Shown in pieces: positions 8,804-17,714 of a stretch of 64,000 nt of DNA; the first letter of the stretch is position 1; each line of letters starts with the position of its first letter. The DNA is from Collinsella sp. (GTDB taxonomy: Bacteria; Actinomycetota; Coriobacteriia; Coriobacteriales; Coriobacteriaceae). Location of the stretch: assembly GCA_019419545.1 (NCBI GenBank), contig DXZT01000050.1, forward strand, positions 1 to 64,000, written 5' to 3'. The translations under genes were made by a program, and so were the position numbers. The notes beneath the pieces were generated by a model, which saw only the letters and a list, made by a program, of their open reading frames with translations, did no database searches and was not told the origin of the DNA.

Positions 8804-9077
8804 CTGCCTCTCCTTTCACCTATCGCCGGGCGCAATTCAAATATCGCAAACGGTACCTTTTCCTCGGTAAGCGGCTGTTTTCCCGTCTCCGTTTTCGATG
8901 GTCGCTATATTACGCTAAAGTGCCCGCTGCACAAGCGACAAATTCAAATTTCTGAAAAGTTTTTTCATTAGTTTGTGAATCGTGATGCAATTACGCGTCA
9001 ACCCTGCGAAAATACGCTCGACTACCAACCGGAGGGTTATACCGCCCGAAACAATTTAGAAACGGAAAGGCGCTTTT

Positions 9078-9905
9078 ATGCAAACTTACGAATCGGACGC
9101 CGCTATCGGCAACATCAAGATCCTTGCCGTCGATATGGACAAGACGTTGCTGACCGACGAGCGTGTGCTGCCCCAGGGCCTCGATGAGCGCCTGGAAAAG
9201 CTCGCCGAGGCTGGCATCGTGTTCTGCCCCGCCAGCGGACGTCCCGCCCCCAAGCTCGAAGAGATGTTCGAGGGCATCAAAAACCGCCTTGCTTTTTGTC
9301 CCGACAACGGAGCCTGTGTGATCTATCGCGGCAACTATATATATAAGAGCACTATCGATGTGCCGCTGTATCAGCAGGTCTTGAGCCGCGCCTCGGAGGA
9401 TCCGCGCGCTGTCCCCGTCCTGTGCTGCTTCGACGAGTTCTATGTGCTCGCCCGCAACCATCAGTACCACGACGAGATCAGCGTCTACTACAACACAATC
9501 AACTACGTCGACAGCTTTGAGGGCATTGATATCGAGTCCAATAAGATCTCGATCTTCTTCCCCGGCTACGACGCCGAGCCCGCATTCCGCGAGACCTATA
9601 ACCCCGAGTTCTCGGACAAGCTCTACGTCACCAACGCCGGGCGCGAGTGGATCGACTTTATGAACCTGGGTGTCGACAAGGGCGCCGGCGTCGCACATCT
9701 GTGCGAGCAGCTGGGCATTGATATTGCCGATGCCGCCGCCGTGGGCGATACCTACAACGACATCCCCATGCTCGAGCGCGTCGGTCACAGCTTTATCGTT
9801 AACAATGCCGAGGAACACATGAACGCGCATGCCAAGTGGCGTATTCCGAGCAACAACGACGGGGGCGTACTGACGCTCATCGACGCTATCTTGGCGGCTC
9901 GGTAA
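9078..9905 (+). CDS. Cof-type HAD-IIB phosphatase
   Basis: Predicted sugar-phosphate or nucleotide phosphatase of the Cof/YidA group, 275 residues. Motif I is ILAVDMDKTLLTDERVLP, the CPASGRP segment fits motif II, and the C-terminal VGDTYNDIPML is motif IV (Mg2+ binding). The middle part is the C2 cap domain that sets substrate choice, which cannot be read from sequence. ATG at 9078 follows GGAAAGG. A large inverted repeat and a strong terminator follow. Confidence 0.87.
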   Translation: MQTYESDAAIGNIKILAVDMDKTLLTDERVLPQGLDERLEKLAEAGIVFCPASGRPAPKLEEMFEGIKNRLAFCPDNGACVIYRGNYIYKSTIDVPLYQQVLSRASEDPRAVPVLCCFDEFYVLARNHQYHDEISVYYNTINYVDSFEGIDIESNKISIFFPGYDAEPAFRETYNPEFSDKLYVTNAGREWIDFMNLGVDKGAGVAHLCEQLGIDIADAAAVGDTYNDIPMLERVGHSFIVNNAEEHMNAHAKWRIPSNNDGGVLTLIDAILAAR

Positions 9906-9916
9906 CGTGGCTCGTC

Positions 9917-10046
9917 GGACCTGGCCGGGCGGCGCGGATTAGTTTTTCGTTCGGTCAGGTCCTGGGCTCGCTCGGAAAGCACATTAAGTGCTTTCCGGCT
10001 CGTGCGGAATCTACGAAAAACTAATCCGCGCCGTCCGGCCAGGTCC
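9917..10046. repeat. Long nested inverted repeat (34-bp arms)
   Basis: Arms at 9917-9950 and 10013-10046 are reverse complements over 34 bp with one mismatch (G against A, which leaves a G-U pair in one transcript strand). Inside is a second perfect stem GGAAAGCAC / GTGCTTTCC at 9974-9996. It begins 12 bases after the HAD gene stop. It could form a very long RNA hairpin or a cruciform; no ORF lies in it. Confidence 0.8.
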
Positions 10047-10113
10047 TAGGTTTACTTTCCTGCCGCCAAGATGGCGTCTTGAGTGTCTAGATACTTAGCT
10101 GAAATGATTTGAG

Positions 10114-10154
10114 CAGAGGGGAGCCCCTTGTTGGAAGGGGCTCCCCTCTGTTTT
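10114..10154 (+). terminator. Strong intrinsic terminator
   Basis: Perfect 16-bp stem CAGAGGGGAGCCCCTT / AAGGGGCTCCCCTCTG, 5-base loop, then TTTT on the plus strand. Ends plus-strand transcription from the HAD gene before the convergent polA. Confidence 0.85.
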
Positions 10155-10162
10155 GGTTACTG

Positions 10163-10193
10163 TGGGACAAATTAATCAGTAGTGTTTGTCCCA
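10163..10193. repeat. Short inverted repeat after polA
   Basis: Perfect 9-bp arms TGGGACAAA / TTTGTCCCA with a 13-base spacer, 58 bases past the polA stop (minus strand). There is no T-run on the minus strand, so its use as polA terminator is uncertain. Confidence 0.5.
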
Positions 10194-10250
10194 AATCTTA
10201 AGTATGTGGGGGCTTGCGTCTTGGGCGAGCTTGCCTTAAGGAGTGCTTCC

Positions 10251-12998
10251 CTATTTCGCGTCGGCCCAGGTTATGCCGGTGTTGGCTTCGGCGATCAACG
10301 GTACGCAGAGGTCTACGACGTGTTCCATGACGTCGCGGACCATGGTGGTTAGGCGCTCGACTTCGTTGACGGGGCACTCAAAGTCCAGTTCGTCGTGTAC
10401 CTGCAAGATCATGTGGGCGGCAAAACCCTCTTCTTCCAGGCGGCGGCTTACGCGGGCCATGGCGATCTTGATGATGTCGGCGGCGGTACCCTGCATGGGG
10501 TGGTTCATGGCCGTGCGCTCGCCAAAGCCACGCAGCTGCGGGTTTTTTGCCTTGAGCTCCGGAATATGACGACGACGGCCGTACATGGTCTCGGCATAGC
10601 CCGTCTGCTTGGCGCGCGCCACCACGTTGTCGAGGAACGTGCGCACGCCCGGGTAGGCCTCGTAGTAGCGATCAATCATGTCGCGCGCCTCGGCCATCGA
10701 GATGTGCAGCGACTGCGACAGACCGTAGGCCTGCTGACCGTACACGATGCCAAAGTTCACGGCCTTGGCGCGGCTGCGCAGGTCGGGCGTTACCTCGGAA
10801 ACCGGCACGCCAAACACGCGCGCGGCCGTCTCGGCGTGGAAGTCCTCGCCCTCGTTAAAGGCGCGCACCAGGTGCTCGTCACCCGAGAGATGCGCGAGTA
10901 GGCGTAGCTCGATCTGCGAGTAGTCCACCGCCAAAAAGACGCTGCCCTCGCCTGCCGAAAACGCCGTCTTGACGGTACGACCCAGCTCAGAGCGCGTCGG
11001 AATGTTCTGCAGGTTCGGGTCGCTCGAGGACAGACGTCCCGTTGCGGTAATGGTTTGGTTGTACGTGGTGTGCACGCGGCCGTCACCGCGGCGCAGCGGG
11101 CCCAACGTGTCCAGATAGGTTGACTTAATCTTGGACTTCTCGCGCCAGTCCAAGATCAGACGAACAATCTCGTGGTCACGGGCAAGATCGCTCAGCACCT
11201 TGGCATTGGTCGAATAGTAGCCGCGCTTGGTCTTTTTGAGGCCCTTGGTCGGAAGGCCCATCACATCAAAGAGCACATGCGAAAGTTGCATGGGACTGCC
11301 AATATTAAAGGTCTCGTCACCCGCCAAGTCGCGAATGCTTCGCTCGACCTCGGTAATCTGGGTCGCCAGGCCCTCGGACAGGTTGCGCAGCCGATCGGGA
11401 TCCACGAGCATGCCCGCGCGCTCCATCTTGGCAAGCACCGGCACAAGCGGCATCTCGATGCCGTCGAACACGTTGGCGGCGTTCTCACGGGCCATGCGAT
11501 CGCGCAGCGGCGCCACGAGCGCCAGCGTCAGGGCCGCAGTGCGGGCAGCAGGGGCAGGAGCGTCCTCGCCAGCACCCTCCGCGCCGCGCGCCGCAGGCAG
11601 CGTCATCTGCAGATAGGTATCGGCCAGATACGCCTCATCAAACTCGGAGCGGTCGGAATCCAACAGATAGGCGGCGACCACAGTATCGAAGATGCGCGTG
11701 GAATCGACGGCCAGCGGATCCATGAGCTCGGGCTCAGAGGAATCGATGGGCGAAAGCTCGTGCAGCAGCGCCTTCATGTCCGGGCTCGCCACGCGGCCCT
11801 CCATAAACAGGCGCGCGAGCACGCCGGCGATCACGCCGTGGGCAACGTTGAAGCCATCGACCACGGCAGACGCACCGCCGTCGCCCTCCTCGAGCGCAAG
11901 CAACCCCTTGGACGTCGCCAGCCACAGCGTGCGCGTCAGGCCAAAAAGTGCGCCTTCCTCCTTGTCATCGTCCACCACGGCGGCGATCCACTCGCCCGCC
12001 TCGATGGCGCGGGAGACCTCAGCCGCAACGGCACCAAACGCGTCAGCATCGCCGGCGGCTGCGCGAACCATCGCAGGTATCTCAAACACACTGGAAGCAG
12101 CAGCCCCGCCCTCGCCGCCGATCAGCGCCAAGAAACGGTTCTGCATGGCGGTGATACCAAGCGTACCCAGCGCCGCGGAAACCTCATCGGCAGAAAACGC
12201 CGGGAAAGACGTCGCCTTAAAGTCGAGCTCAACAGGCGCATCGGTGCGGATGGTCGCCACCTTGCGGCTCAGCAGTGCGTCGTCGATGTGCGCGCGCAGG
12301 TTTTCGCCCATCTTGCCCTTGACCTCATCGGCGTGTGCGATGACCTCGTCCAGGCTACCGTACTGCGCGATGAGCGCGCTCGCCTTTTTGGGGCCGATGC
12401 CCGGTACGCCGGGAATGTTGTCCGACGTATCGCCCTTCAGACCATAAAAATCGGGCACGAGCGCCGGCGTGATGCCGTGATACAGATCGTCCACGCTCTC
12501 GGGGGTCATGATCGCCACGTCGGACAGGCCCTTACGAGTCGAGACCACGTTGACGTGCTCAGTCACGAGCTGATACATATCGCGATCACCGGTCACCAGC
12601 AGCATGTCGCAGCCGGCCTCCTCACCCAAGCGCGCCATGGTTCCCAGGATATCGTCGCCTTCCCAGCCCTCAGACTGCAGAATCGGCACATTGAGCGCAC
12701 CGAGCAGCTCCTTGATCATCGGAAACTGCGCGTGCAGATCGGGGTCCATGGGTGGGCGCTGCGCCTTGTACTGCGGCAGCATCTCCATACGCACGCGCGG
12801 CTTGCCCTTGTCAAACGCCACAACGACTCCATCGGGGTTAAAGGCGTCGATCATCTTGAGAAACATATTCAAAAAGCCAAAGATCGCGTTGGTGGGGCGA
12901 CCGTCCGGCGCGTTCATGGTGGGCGGCACGGCATGGAAGGCGCGGTGCATGAGCGAGTTGCCGTCGATAACGGCAAAGGTACGGCGCTTGTCAGACAT
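10251..12998 (-). CDS. polA: DNA polymerase I
   Basis: Replicative repair polymerase that fills gaps and removes RNA primers; 915 residues. The N-terminal 290 residues are the 5'-3' exonuclease (FAVIDGNSLMHRAFHA, GWEGDDILGTMA, VTGDRDMYQLV, GVPGIGPKKASALI helix-hairpin-helix). The C-terminal 400 are the polymerase: motif A DYSQIELRLLAHLSGD, the O-helix in RSRAKAVNFGIVYGQQAYG, and motif C QVHDELDFE. The central proofreading-like domain seems degenerate: where the first Asp-x-Glu would be there is AAVVDDDKEE, though FDTVVAAYLLDSD resembles motif II. ATG at 12998 follows AGCGAGG; a 13-codon extension is possible. Confidence 0.96.
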   Translation of the reverse strand: MSDKRRTFAVIDGNSLMHRAFHAVPPTMNAPDGRPTNAIFGFLNMFLKMIDAFNPDGVVVAFDKGKPRVRMEMLPQYKAQRPPMDPDLHAQFPMIKELLGALNVPILQSEGWEGDDILGTMARLGEEAGCDMLLVTGDRDMYQLVTEHVNVVSTRKGLSDVAIMTPESVDDLYHGITPALVPDFYGLKGDTSDNIPGVPGIGPKKASALIAQYGSLDEVIAHADEVKGKMGENLRAHIDDALLSRKVATIRTDAPVELDFKATSFPAFSADEVSAALGTLGITAMQNRFLALIGGEGGAAASSVFEIPAMVRAAAGDADAFGAVAAEVSRAIEAGEWIAAVVDDDKEEGALFGLTRTLWLATSKGLLALEEGDGGASAVVDGFNVAHGVIAGVLARLFMEGRVASPDMKALLHELSPIDSSEPELMDPLAVDSTRIFDTVVAAYLLDSDRSEFDEAYLADTYLQMTLPAARGAEGAGEDAPAPAARTAALTLALVAPLRDRMARENAANVFDGIEMPLVPVLAKMERAGMLVDPDRLRNLSEGLATQITEVERSIRDLAGDETFNIGSPMQLSHVLFDVMGLPTKGLKKTKRGYYSTNAKVLSDLARDHEIVRLILDWREKSKIKSTYLDTLGPLRRGDGRVHTTYNQTITATGRLSSSDPNLQNIPTRSELGRTVKTAFSAGEGSVFLAVDYSQIELRLLAHLSGDEHLVRAFNEGEDFHAETAARVFGVPVSEVTPDLRSRAKAVNFGIVYGQQAYGLSQSLHISMAEARDMIDRYYEAYPGVRTFLDNVVARAKQTGYAETMYGRRRHIPELKAKNPQLRGFGERTAMNHPMQGTAADIIKIAMARVSRRLEEEGFAAHMILQVHDELDFECPVNEVERLTTMVRDVMEHVVDLCVPLIAEANTGITWADAK

Positions 12999-13164
12999 AT
13001 TGAATACCTCGCTTTGGGCTGGGCACGGTTTGCTCACACCAGTTTACACGCTCCCCGCCCCACGGCCACCGCACATCAGGCTTCCCTGCCGCCGCGGGCC
13101 CGCGCGTGATACGATGGCTCACGGTACATCAACCAGCACGATCGATCCGAAAGGAGCCTGCGTC

Positions 13165-14562
13165 ATGGAGCGTCCCTGCGCATGGAAAAAGTACACGCCA
13201 CAGCAGATCGAGGAGCTCGAGGAGCTTTGCCGCGGCTACAAGCAGTTTTTGAGTGAGAACAAGACCGAGCGCCTGTGCGTCAAGACCGGTATCACGATGG
13301 CCGAGGAGGCGGGCTACGTCAATCTGGAGACCGTGATCTCCGAGGGCCGCGCGCTCAAGGCCGGCGACAAGGTGTACGCCGCCAATCACGGCAAGGACCT
13401 TATGCTCGTCAACCTGGGCACCGCCCCGCTCGAGCAGGGCTTTAACATCCTGGGCGCTCACGTGGACTCGCCGCGCCTGGACCTCAAGCAGAACCCCGCC
13501 TTCGAGGCCGGCGACATGGCCTACCTCGACACGCACTACTATGGCGGCGTCAAGAGCTACCACTGGGTCGCTTCCCCGCTCGCACTCGTAGGCGTCATCT
13601 GCAAAAAGGACGGCACCACCGTCGACATCAACATCGGTGACAAGGCTGACGATCCGGTCTTTACCATCTCCGACCTGCTGATTCACCTCTCGAGCGAGCA
13701 GATGGCCAAGCCCGCCAAGGACGCCGTCGACGCCGAGATCCTCGACGTGATTGTGGGCGGCCGCCCCGTCAAGCTTGACGAGGACGACAAGGACGCTCCC
13801 AAGGAGCCCGTCAAGCAGATGTTCCTGGACATCCTCAAGGAGCAGTACGCCGTCGAGGAGGAGGACTTCCTCTCCGCCGAGATTGAGGTCGTGCCCGCCG
13901 GCCCGGCCCGCGACATGGGCCTCGACCGCTCCATGATTCTGGGCTATGGCCACGACGACCGTGTCTGCGCCTATCCGTCCATGCTCGCCCAGATCAACGT
14001 CGCCAACGTGGAGCGCACGAGCATCACACTCATCGTCGACAAGGAGGAGATCGGTTCCGTGGGTGCCACCGGCATGACGAGCCGCTTCTTCGAGAACACC
14101 GTCGCCGAGATCATGACGCTCGCCGGCGAGGATAGCCCGCTGGCCCTGCGCCGCGCACTCGCCCACAGCCGTATGCTCTCCTCTGACGTGTCCGCCGGCT
14201 TTGACCCGGGCTACGCCGGCAAGTTCGAAACCAAGAACGCAGCCTTTATGGGTCGCGGCCTGTGCTTTAACAAGTACACGGGCAGCCGCGGCAAGGGCGG
14301 CTCTAACGACGCCGACGCCGAGTATGTGGCCCTCATCCGCGACATCATGGACGAGGCCGGCGTGGACTTCCAGACCTGTGAGCTCGGCCGCGTCAACGCG
14401 GGCGGCGGTGGCACCATCGCCTACATCATGGCCAAGTACGGCATGAACGTCATCGACTCCGGTGTTGCCGTCCTGTCCATGCACGCCCTGTGGGAGGTCG
14501 CCAACAAGGCCGACATCTACGAGGCCTATCGCGGCTACAAGGCCTTCATCGAGCGCGCCTAA
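13165..14562 (+). CDS. M18 family aminopeptidase
   Basis: Cytosolic zinc aminopeptidase that removes N-terminal residues from peptides; 465 residues, the normal size for family M18. Metal-site motifs are GAHVDSPRLDLKQNP (first His and Asp), VDKEEIGSVGATGM (catalytic Glu and metal Glu) and the C-terminal VIDSGVAVLSMHALWEVANK with the last His. ATG at 13165 has AAAGGAGCC upstream; the open frame runs back into the polA region, where it is antisense, so the longer form is rejected. Confidence 0.93.
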   Translation: MERPCAWKKYTPQQIEELEELCRGYKQFLSENKTERLCVKTGITMAEEAGYVNLETVISEGRALKAGDKVYAANHGKDLMLVNLGTAPLEQGFNILGAHVDSPRLDLKQNPAFEAGDMAYLDTHYYGGVKSYHWVASPLALVGVICKKDGTTVDINIGDKADDPVFTISDLLIHLSSEQMAKPAKDAVDAEILDVIVGGRPVKLDEDDKDAPKEPVKQMFLDILKEQYAVEEEDFLSAEIEVVPAGPARDMGLDRSMILGYGHDDRVCAYPSMLAQINVANVERTSITLIVDKEEIGSVGATGMTSRFFENTVAEIMTLAGEDSPLALRRALAHSRMLSSDVSAGFDPGYAGKFETKNAAFMGRGLCFNKYTGSRGKGGSNDADAEYVALIRDIMDEAGVDFQTCELGRVNAGGGGTIAYIMAKYGMNVIDSGVAVLSMHALWEVANKADIYEAYRGYKAFIERA

Positions 14563-14575
14563 CCAACCCTTCATC

Positions 14576-14650
14576 AGTTGCGGTGAAATACGGACTAAAC
14601 TGGCCCATAAACGGCCAAAACAGACCGTATTCCTCCGCAACTTCCTTTTT
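14576..14650 (+). terminator. Imperfect long hairpin between aminopeptidase and yaaA
   Basis: Arms 14576-14605 and 14613-14642 (starting AGTTGCGG and ending CCGCAACT) pair over about 30 positions with several mismatches, a 7-base loop and then CTTCCTTTTT. It begins 14 bases after the aminopeptidase stop and would end that transcript just before the yaaA ribosome site. Confidence 0.7.
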
Positions 14651-14665
14651 GGCAGAGGAGAGTCC

Positions 14666-15475
14666 ATGCTGCAGGTCATCATTTCGCCCGCCAAGCAGAT
14701 GCGTGCGACCCAAGATGCTTTTGAAGTTCAGGGGATTCCGCCCTTTGCGCGCGAGACCGCCCAGCTGCACCATGCGCTCTTGAACATCGAACGAACCGAA
14801 GGCGACAGCGGCCTACAAGCTCTGTGGAACGTCAGCGACAAGCTGCTGGCCCCTTGTCTCGACATTTTGCATGAGTTCGAGCCCATCTTGGGAAACGGCG
14901 ATCTTGCCGATTCCGGTATCGCGCGCCGCATCTCCCCTGCCATCATGTCCTATCACGGCATTCAGTACCAGAGCATGGCACCCGAGGTGATGGATTCCGC
15001 GCAGCTCGCATGGATGCAAGACCATCTATGGATCCTCTCGGGCCTTTACGGATGCGTACGCCCCTTTCATGCCGTTGAACCGTATCGGCTGGAGATGGGC
15101 GCGAAGCTTGCCGTCGACGATTCCCGAGACCTCTACGCGTTTTGGGGCGACAAGCTCGCACGGGCCATCGCTCCGGCAGGCTCCAACGCTACGATCGTCA
15201 ACCTCGCCAGCGTAGAGTATGCCAAAGCCGTTCTGCCCCACCTCGCGGGCGACGCCACGGTCGTCACATGCCTCTTTGGCGAAGGCATCCACAACGGCAA
15301 GCCCATCCAGCGCTCGACCGCCAGCAAAAAGGCGCGCGGCTCCATGGTGCGGTGGATGGCAGAAAACAAGCTCGAGGATGTAAGCGGGCTCACCGCGTTT
15401 GACGTTGGTTATCGTCACTTTCCCGAGCTTTCAAATAAGAACACTTTGGTCTTCCTGAACGAACAGACCTTGTAG
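14666..15475 (+). CDS. yaaA: YaaA family peroxide stress protein
   Basis: UPF0246 family; the E. coli member lowers free iron during hydrogen peroxide stress and the fold binds DNA. The 269-residue protein starts MLQVIISPAKQM as in the family, with YHGIQYQSMAPEVM, LSGLYGCVRPFHAVEPYRLEMG, the FWGDKLA motif and the late KKARGSMVRW. ATG at 14666 follows GCAGAGGAGAG. The open frame upstream to 14462 overlaps the aminopeptidase and is not used. Confidence 0.93.
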   Translation: MLQVIISPAKQMRATQDAFEVQGIPPFARETAQLHHALLNIERTEGDSGLQALWNVSDKLLAPCLDILHEFEPILGNGDLADSGIARRISPAIMSYHGIQYQSMAPEVMDSAQLAWMQDHLWILSGLYGCVRPFHAVEPYRLEMGAKLAVDDSRDLYAFWGDKLARAIAPAGSNATIVNLASVEYAKAVLPHLAGDATVVTCLFGEGIHNGKPIQRSTASKKARGSMVRWMAENKLEDVSGLTAFDVGYRHFPELSNKNTLVFLNEQTL

Positions 15476-15515
15476 GACCACCGCTACTTTTGAATGTGCT
15501 GCCTAGGCACGGGGT

Positions 15516-16031
15516 CTATTCCGCCAAGCCGTCGGCTTTGCCAACTTCGTTTGTCGAGCCATCTTGGTAGGTAATCTTAACGTGCTCTACCTCGGACACC
15601 GCAACACCCGATGGGGGCTCCAAGCGCCATTCCGTCAGCGCGATATCCATAGTCGTAGGCACGTCGCCCTGATTCTTGAGCTTCACCGTCAGCGTTTTGA
15701 GCGCCGCATCATACGTCACGCGTTCGATTTCCTCACCAGGAATAGACCCACCGCTCAGCTGAAGCTGGACAAATCCATCGCGCGAATACCAATAGTCGCC
15801 CGGCGCGGCAACGGTATTGCCGCCCGTAACCTTCACTGTCATGATCGGCAGGGCATCGTCGGCCTCGAACTCCCATGCAGCGCCGCCGTGACCGCCAAAC
15901 GTCCAGATACAAAAGGCAATCACCAGCACGGCAAGCACCGCAAAGCCAATCGCGACAAGGCCATGGTGCGCACGGCTTTCCTCGGCCGATACATCCCATT
16001 GCGTCTCTCGATATAGATGCTTGTCTTCCAT
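15516..16031 (-). CDS. Membrane-anchored hypothetical protein
   Basis: Not recognised. The 171-residue product has a short cytoplasmic N-terminus, one transmembrane helix at about residues 26-44 (VAIGFAVLAVLVIAFCIWTF) and a C-terminal extracellular domain of about 125 residues predicted to be mostly beta strand (for example TLTVKLKNQGDVPTTMDIALTEWRLE). ATG at 16031 follows GGGGAGGCGAAC. It is transcribed away from the thiC riboswitch, which starts about 70 bases upstream of its start codon, and converges on yaaA. Function unknown. Confidence 0.75.
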   Translation of the reverse strand: MEDKHLYRETQWDVSAEESRAHHGLVAIGFAVLAVLVIAFCIWTFGGHGGAAWEFEADDALPIMTVKVTGGNTVAAPGDYWYSRDGFVQLQLSGGSIPGEEIERVTYDAALKTLTVKLKNQGDVPTTMDIALTEWRLEPPSGVAVSEVEHVKITYQDGSTNEVGKADGLAE

Positions 16032-16102
16032 GTTCGCCTCCCCACAGGCACGCTCGTTGGCCCAATCGTACCCATTCAGGCTATACTTGAGCCCATGACA
16101 TA

Positions 16103-16194
16103 ACGGGGAGCTTGCAGGACAAGACGGCAGGCTGAGACTGGGCGCGCCCGCCCTGACCCGCAAACCTGATATGGGTAATGCCAACGAAGGGAGC
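16103..16194 (+). promoter_or_regulatory. TPP riboswitch (THI element)
   Basis: The conserved thi-box parts occur in order: a 5' GGGGAGC segment, GGCTGAGAC, then ACCCGCAAACCTGATATGGG and TAATGCCAACGAAGGGAG. It ends 7 bases before thiC and probably hides its ribosome site when thiamine pyrophosphate binds. Confidence 0.95.
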
Positions 16195-16201
16195 CGTGCC
16201 A

Positions 16202-17536
16202 ATGAGCACACAGACCGAGCCCAAGCTCGTCACGCAAATCGACTTCGCCCGCGCCGGGCAGATCACACCGCAGATGAAGGAGGTCGCCGAGCGCGAGCAT
16301 CGCGACCCCGAGTATATCCGCGAGCGTGTGGCCGACGGCCGCATCGCCATTCCCGCCAACATCGTGCATATCAAAAAGGGCATGCGCGCCTTTGGTGTTG
16401 GCGAGGGCCTGTCCACCAAGGTCAACGTCAACCTGGGCATCTCGGGCGACAAGGCCGATGCCGCCGAGGAATGGAAGAAGGTCAAGATCGCCGAGGACTT
16501 TGGCGCCGACGCCATCATGGACCTCTCCAACTCGGGCAAGACGCGCCAGTTCCGCCAGCAGCTCATCGACGAGACGCCGCTCATGGTGGGCACCGTCCCC
16601 ATGTACGACGCCATCGGCTACATGGAAAAGCCGCTGGTCAAACTCACCAAGGACGACCTGCTCGAGGTCGTGCGCGCACACGCCGAGGACGGCGTGGACT
16701 TTATGACCATCCACTGCGGCATCAACAAGTCAGTCATCAAGACCTTTAAGGAGACCGGCCGCCTGATGAACATCGTCAGCCGCGGCGGCTCGCTGCTGTT
16801 TGGCTGGATGGAGGTCACCGGCAACGAAAACCCCTTCTACGAGTTCTACGACGAGGTGCTCGAAATCTGCCACGAGTACGACGTGACGATCTCGCTCGGC
16901 GACTCCTGCCGCCCGGGCTGCCTCTACGACTCCAACGACGCCACCGAGACCGCCGAGATGATCGAGCTGGGCAAGCTGTGCAAGCGCGCCTGGGCAGCCG
17001 GCGTCCAGGTCATGGTCGAGGGCCCGGGCCACATGGCGCTCGATGAGATTGCCGCCAACATGAAGCTACAGAAGCGCCTGTGCCACAACGCCCCGTTCTA
17101 TGTGCTGGGGCCGCTGGTGACCGATATCGGCGTGGGTTACGACCACATCACCGCTGCCATCGGCGGCGCCATCTCCGCCAGCTCCGGCGCCGACTTCCTG
17201 TGCTACGTGACGCCGGCCGAGCACCTGTGCCTGCCCAACGCCCAGGACGTGCTCGATGGCCTCATGGCCACCAAGATCGCCGCGCACGCCGCCGATATCG
17301 CCAAGAAGGTACCACATGCCCGCGATATGGACGACAAGATGGGTCAGGCACGCCGTAAGCTCGACTGGGACGCCATGTGGAAGTGCGCGCTCGACCCGGT
17401 TACGGGCAAGAAGCGCTACGAGGAGTCCCCCGCCGCCACCGAGGGCACCTGCACCATGTGTGGCAAGATGTGCGCCGTCCGCACCGTCAATAAGGTGTTC
17501 GAGGGTACGACGATCGATCTTGGCATGGAGGATTAA
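16202..17536 (+). CDS. thiC: Phosphomethylpyrimidine synthase
   Basis: Radical SAM enzyme that turns aminoimidazole ribotide into the pyrimidine part of thiamine. The 444-residue form lacks the long N-terminal domain of E. coli ThiC, as in many anaerobes. Visible motifs are MTIHCGINKSV, the SRGGS segment, SLGDSCRPGC, MVEGPGHMAL and, at the C-terminus, the iron-sulfur motif CTMCGKMC (CX2CX3C as read here). ATG at 16202 lies directly after the riboswitch; an in-frame ATG 8 codons upstream falls within the switch and is rejected. A hairpin follows. Confidence 0.97.
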   Translation: MSTQTEPKLVTQIDFARAGQITPQMKEVAEREHRDPEYIRERVADGRIAIPANIVHIKKGMRAFGVGEGLSTKVNVNLGISGDKADAAEEWKKVKIAEDFGADAIMDLSNSGKTRQFRQQLIDETPLMVGTVPMYDAIGYMEKPLVKLTKDDLLEVVRAHAEDGVDFMTIHCGINKSVIKTFKETGRLMNIVSRGGSLLFGWMEVTGNENPFYEFYDEVLEICHEYDVTISLGDSCRPGCLYDSNDATETAEMIELGKLCKRAWAAGVQVMVEGPGHMALDEIAANMKLQKRLCHNAPFYVLGPLVTDIGVGYDHITAAIGGAISASSGADFLCYVTPAEHLCLPNAQDVLDGLMATKIAAHAADIAKKVPHARDMDDKMGQARRKLDWDAMWKCALDPVTGKKRYEESPAATEGTCTMCGKMCAVRTVNKVFEGTTIDLGMED

Positions 17537-17627
17537 CGCGTCACCGGAGCCACCATCGGTAACAAGGTGCTCGTCAATTGTTGACATGTGAACATTTGTT
17601 TATATTTACGTAAAGATTGCACCGCCC

Positions 17628-17665
17628 GCCCGGGTTCGGAATACAGCCGGCCCGGGCATCTTTAT
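17628..17665 (+). terminator. Hairpin terminator after thiC
   Basis: Stem GCCCGGG / CCCGGGC, extended by CGG/CCG, followed by ATCTTTAT, 92 bases past the thiC stop. The TATAAT at 17663-17668 just after it may be the -10 of thiD. Confidence 0.6.
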
Positions 17666-17714
17666 AATGCAGGCTTAAAGACCCATTTGATTCCGACCGG
17701 ACAAGGGAGCGAAC

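Noticed and set aside
8660..8971. 103-codon plus-strand frame upstream of the HAD gene
   Set aside because: It is antisense to the argG leader ORF and attenuator, with no ribosome site and mixed composition.
11172..13109. 645-codon plus-strand frame opposite polA
   Set aside because: Antisense shadow of polA, rich in Arg, His and Gly, without a ribosome site or known domain.
16178..16201. Longer thiC start 8 codons upstream
   Set aside because: It lies inside the conserved 3' part of the TPP riboswitch, so it cannot be the main start.
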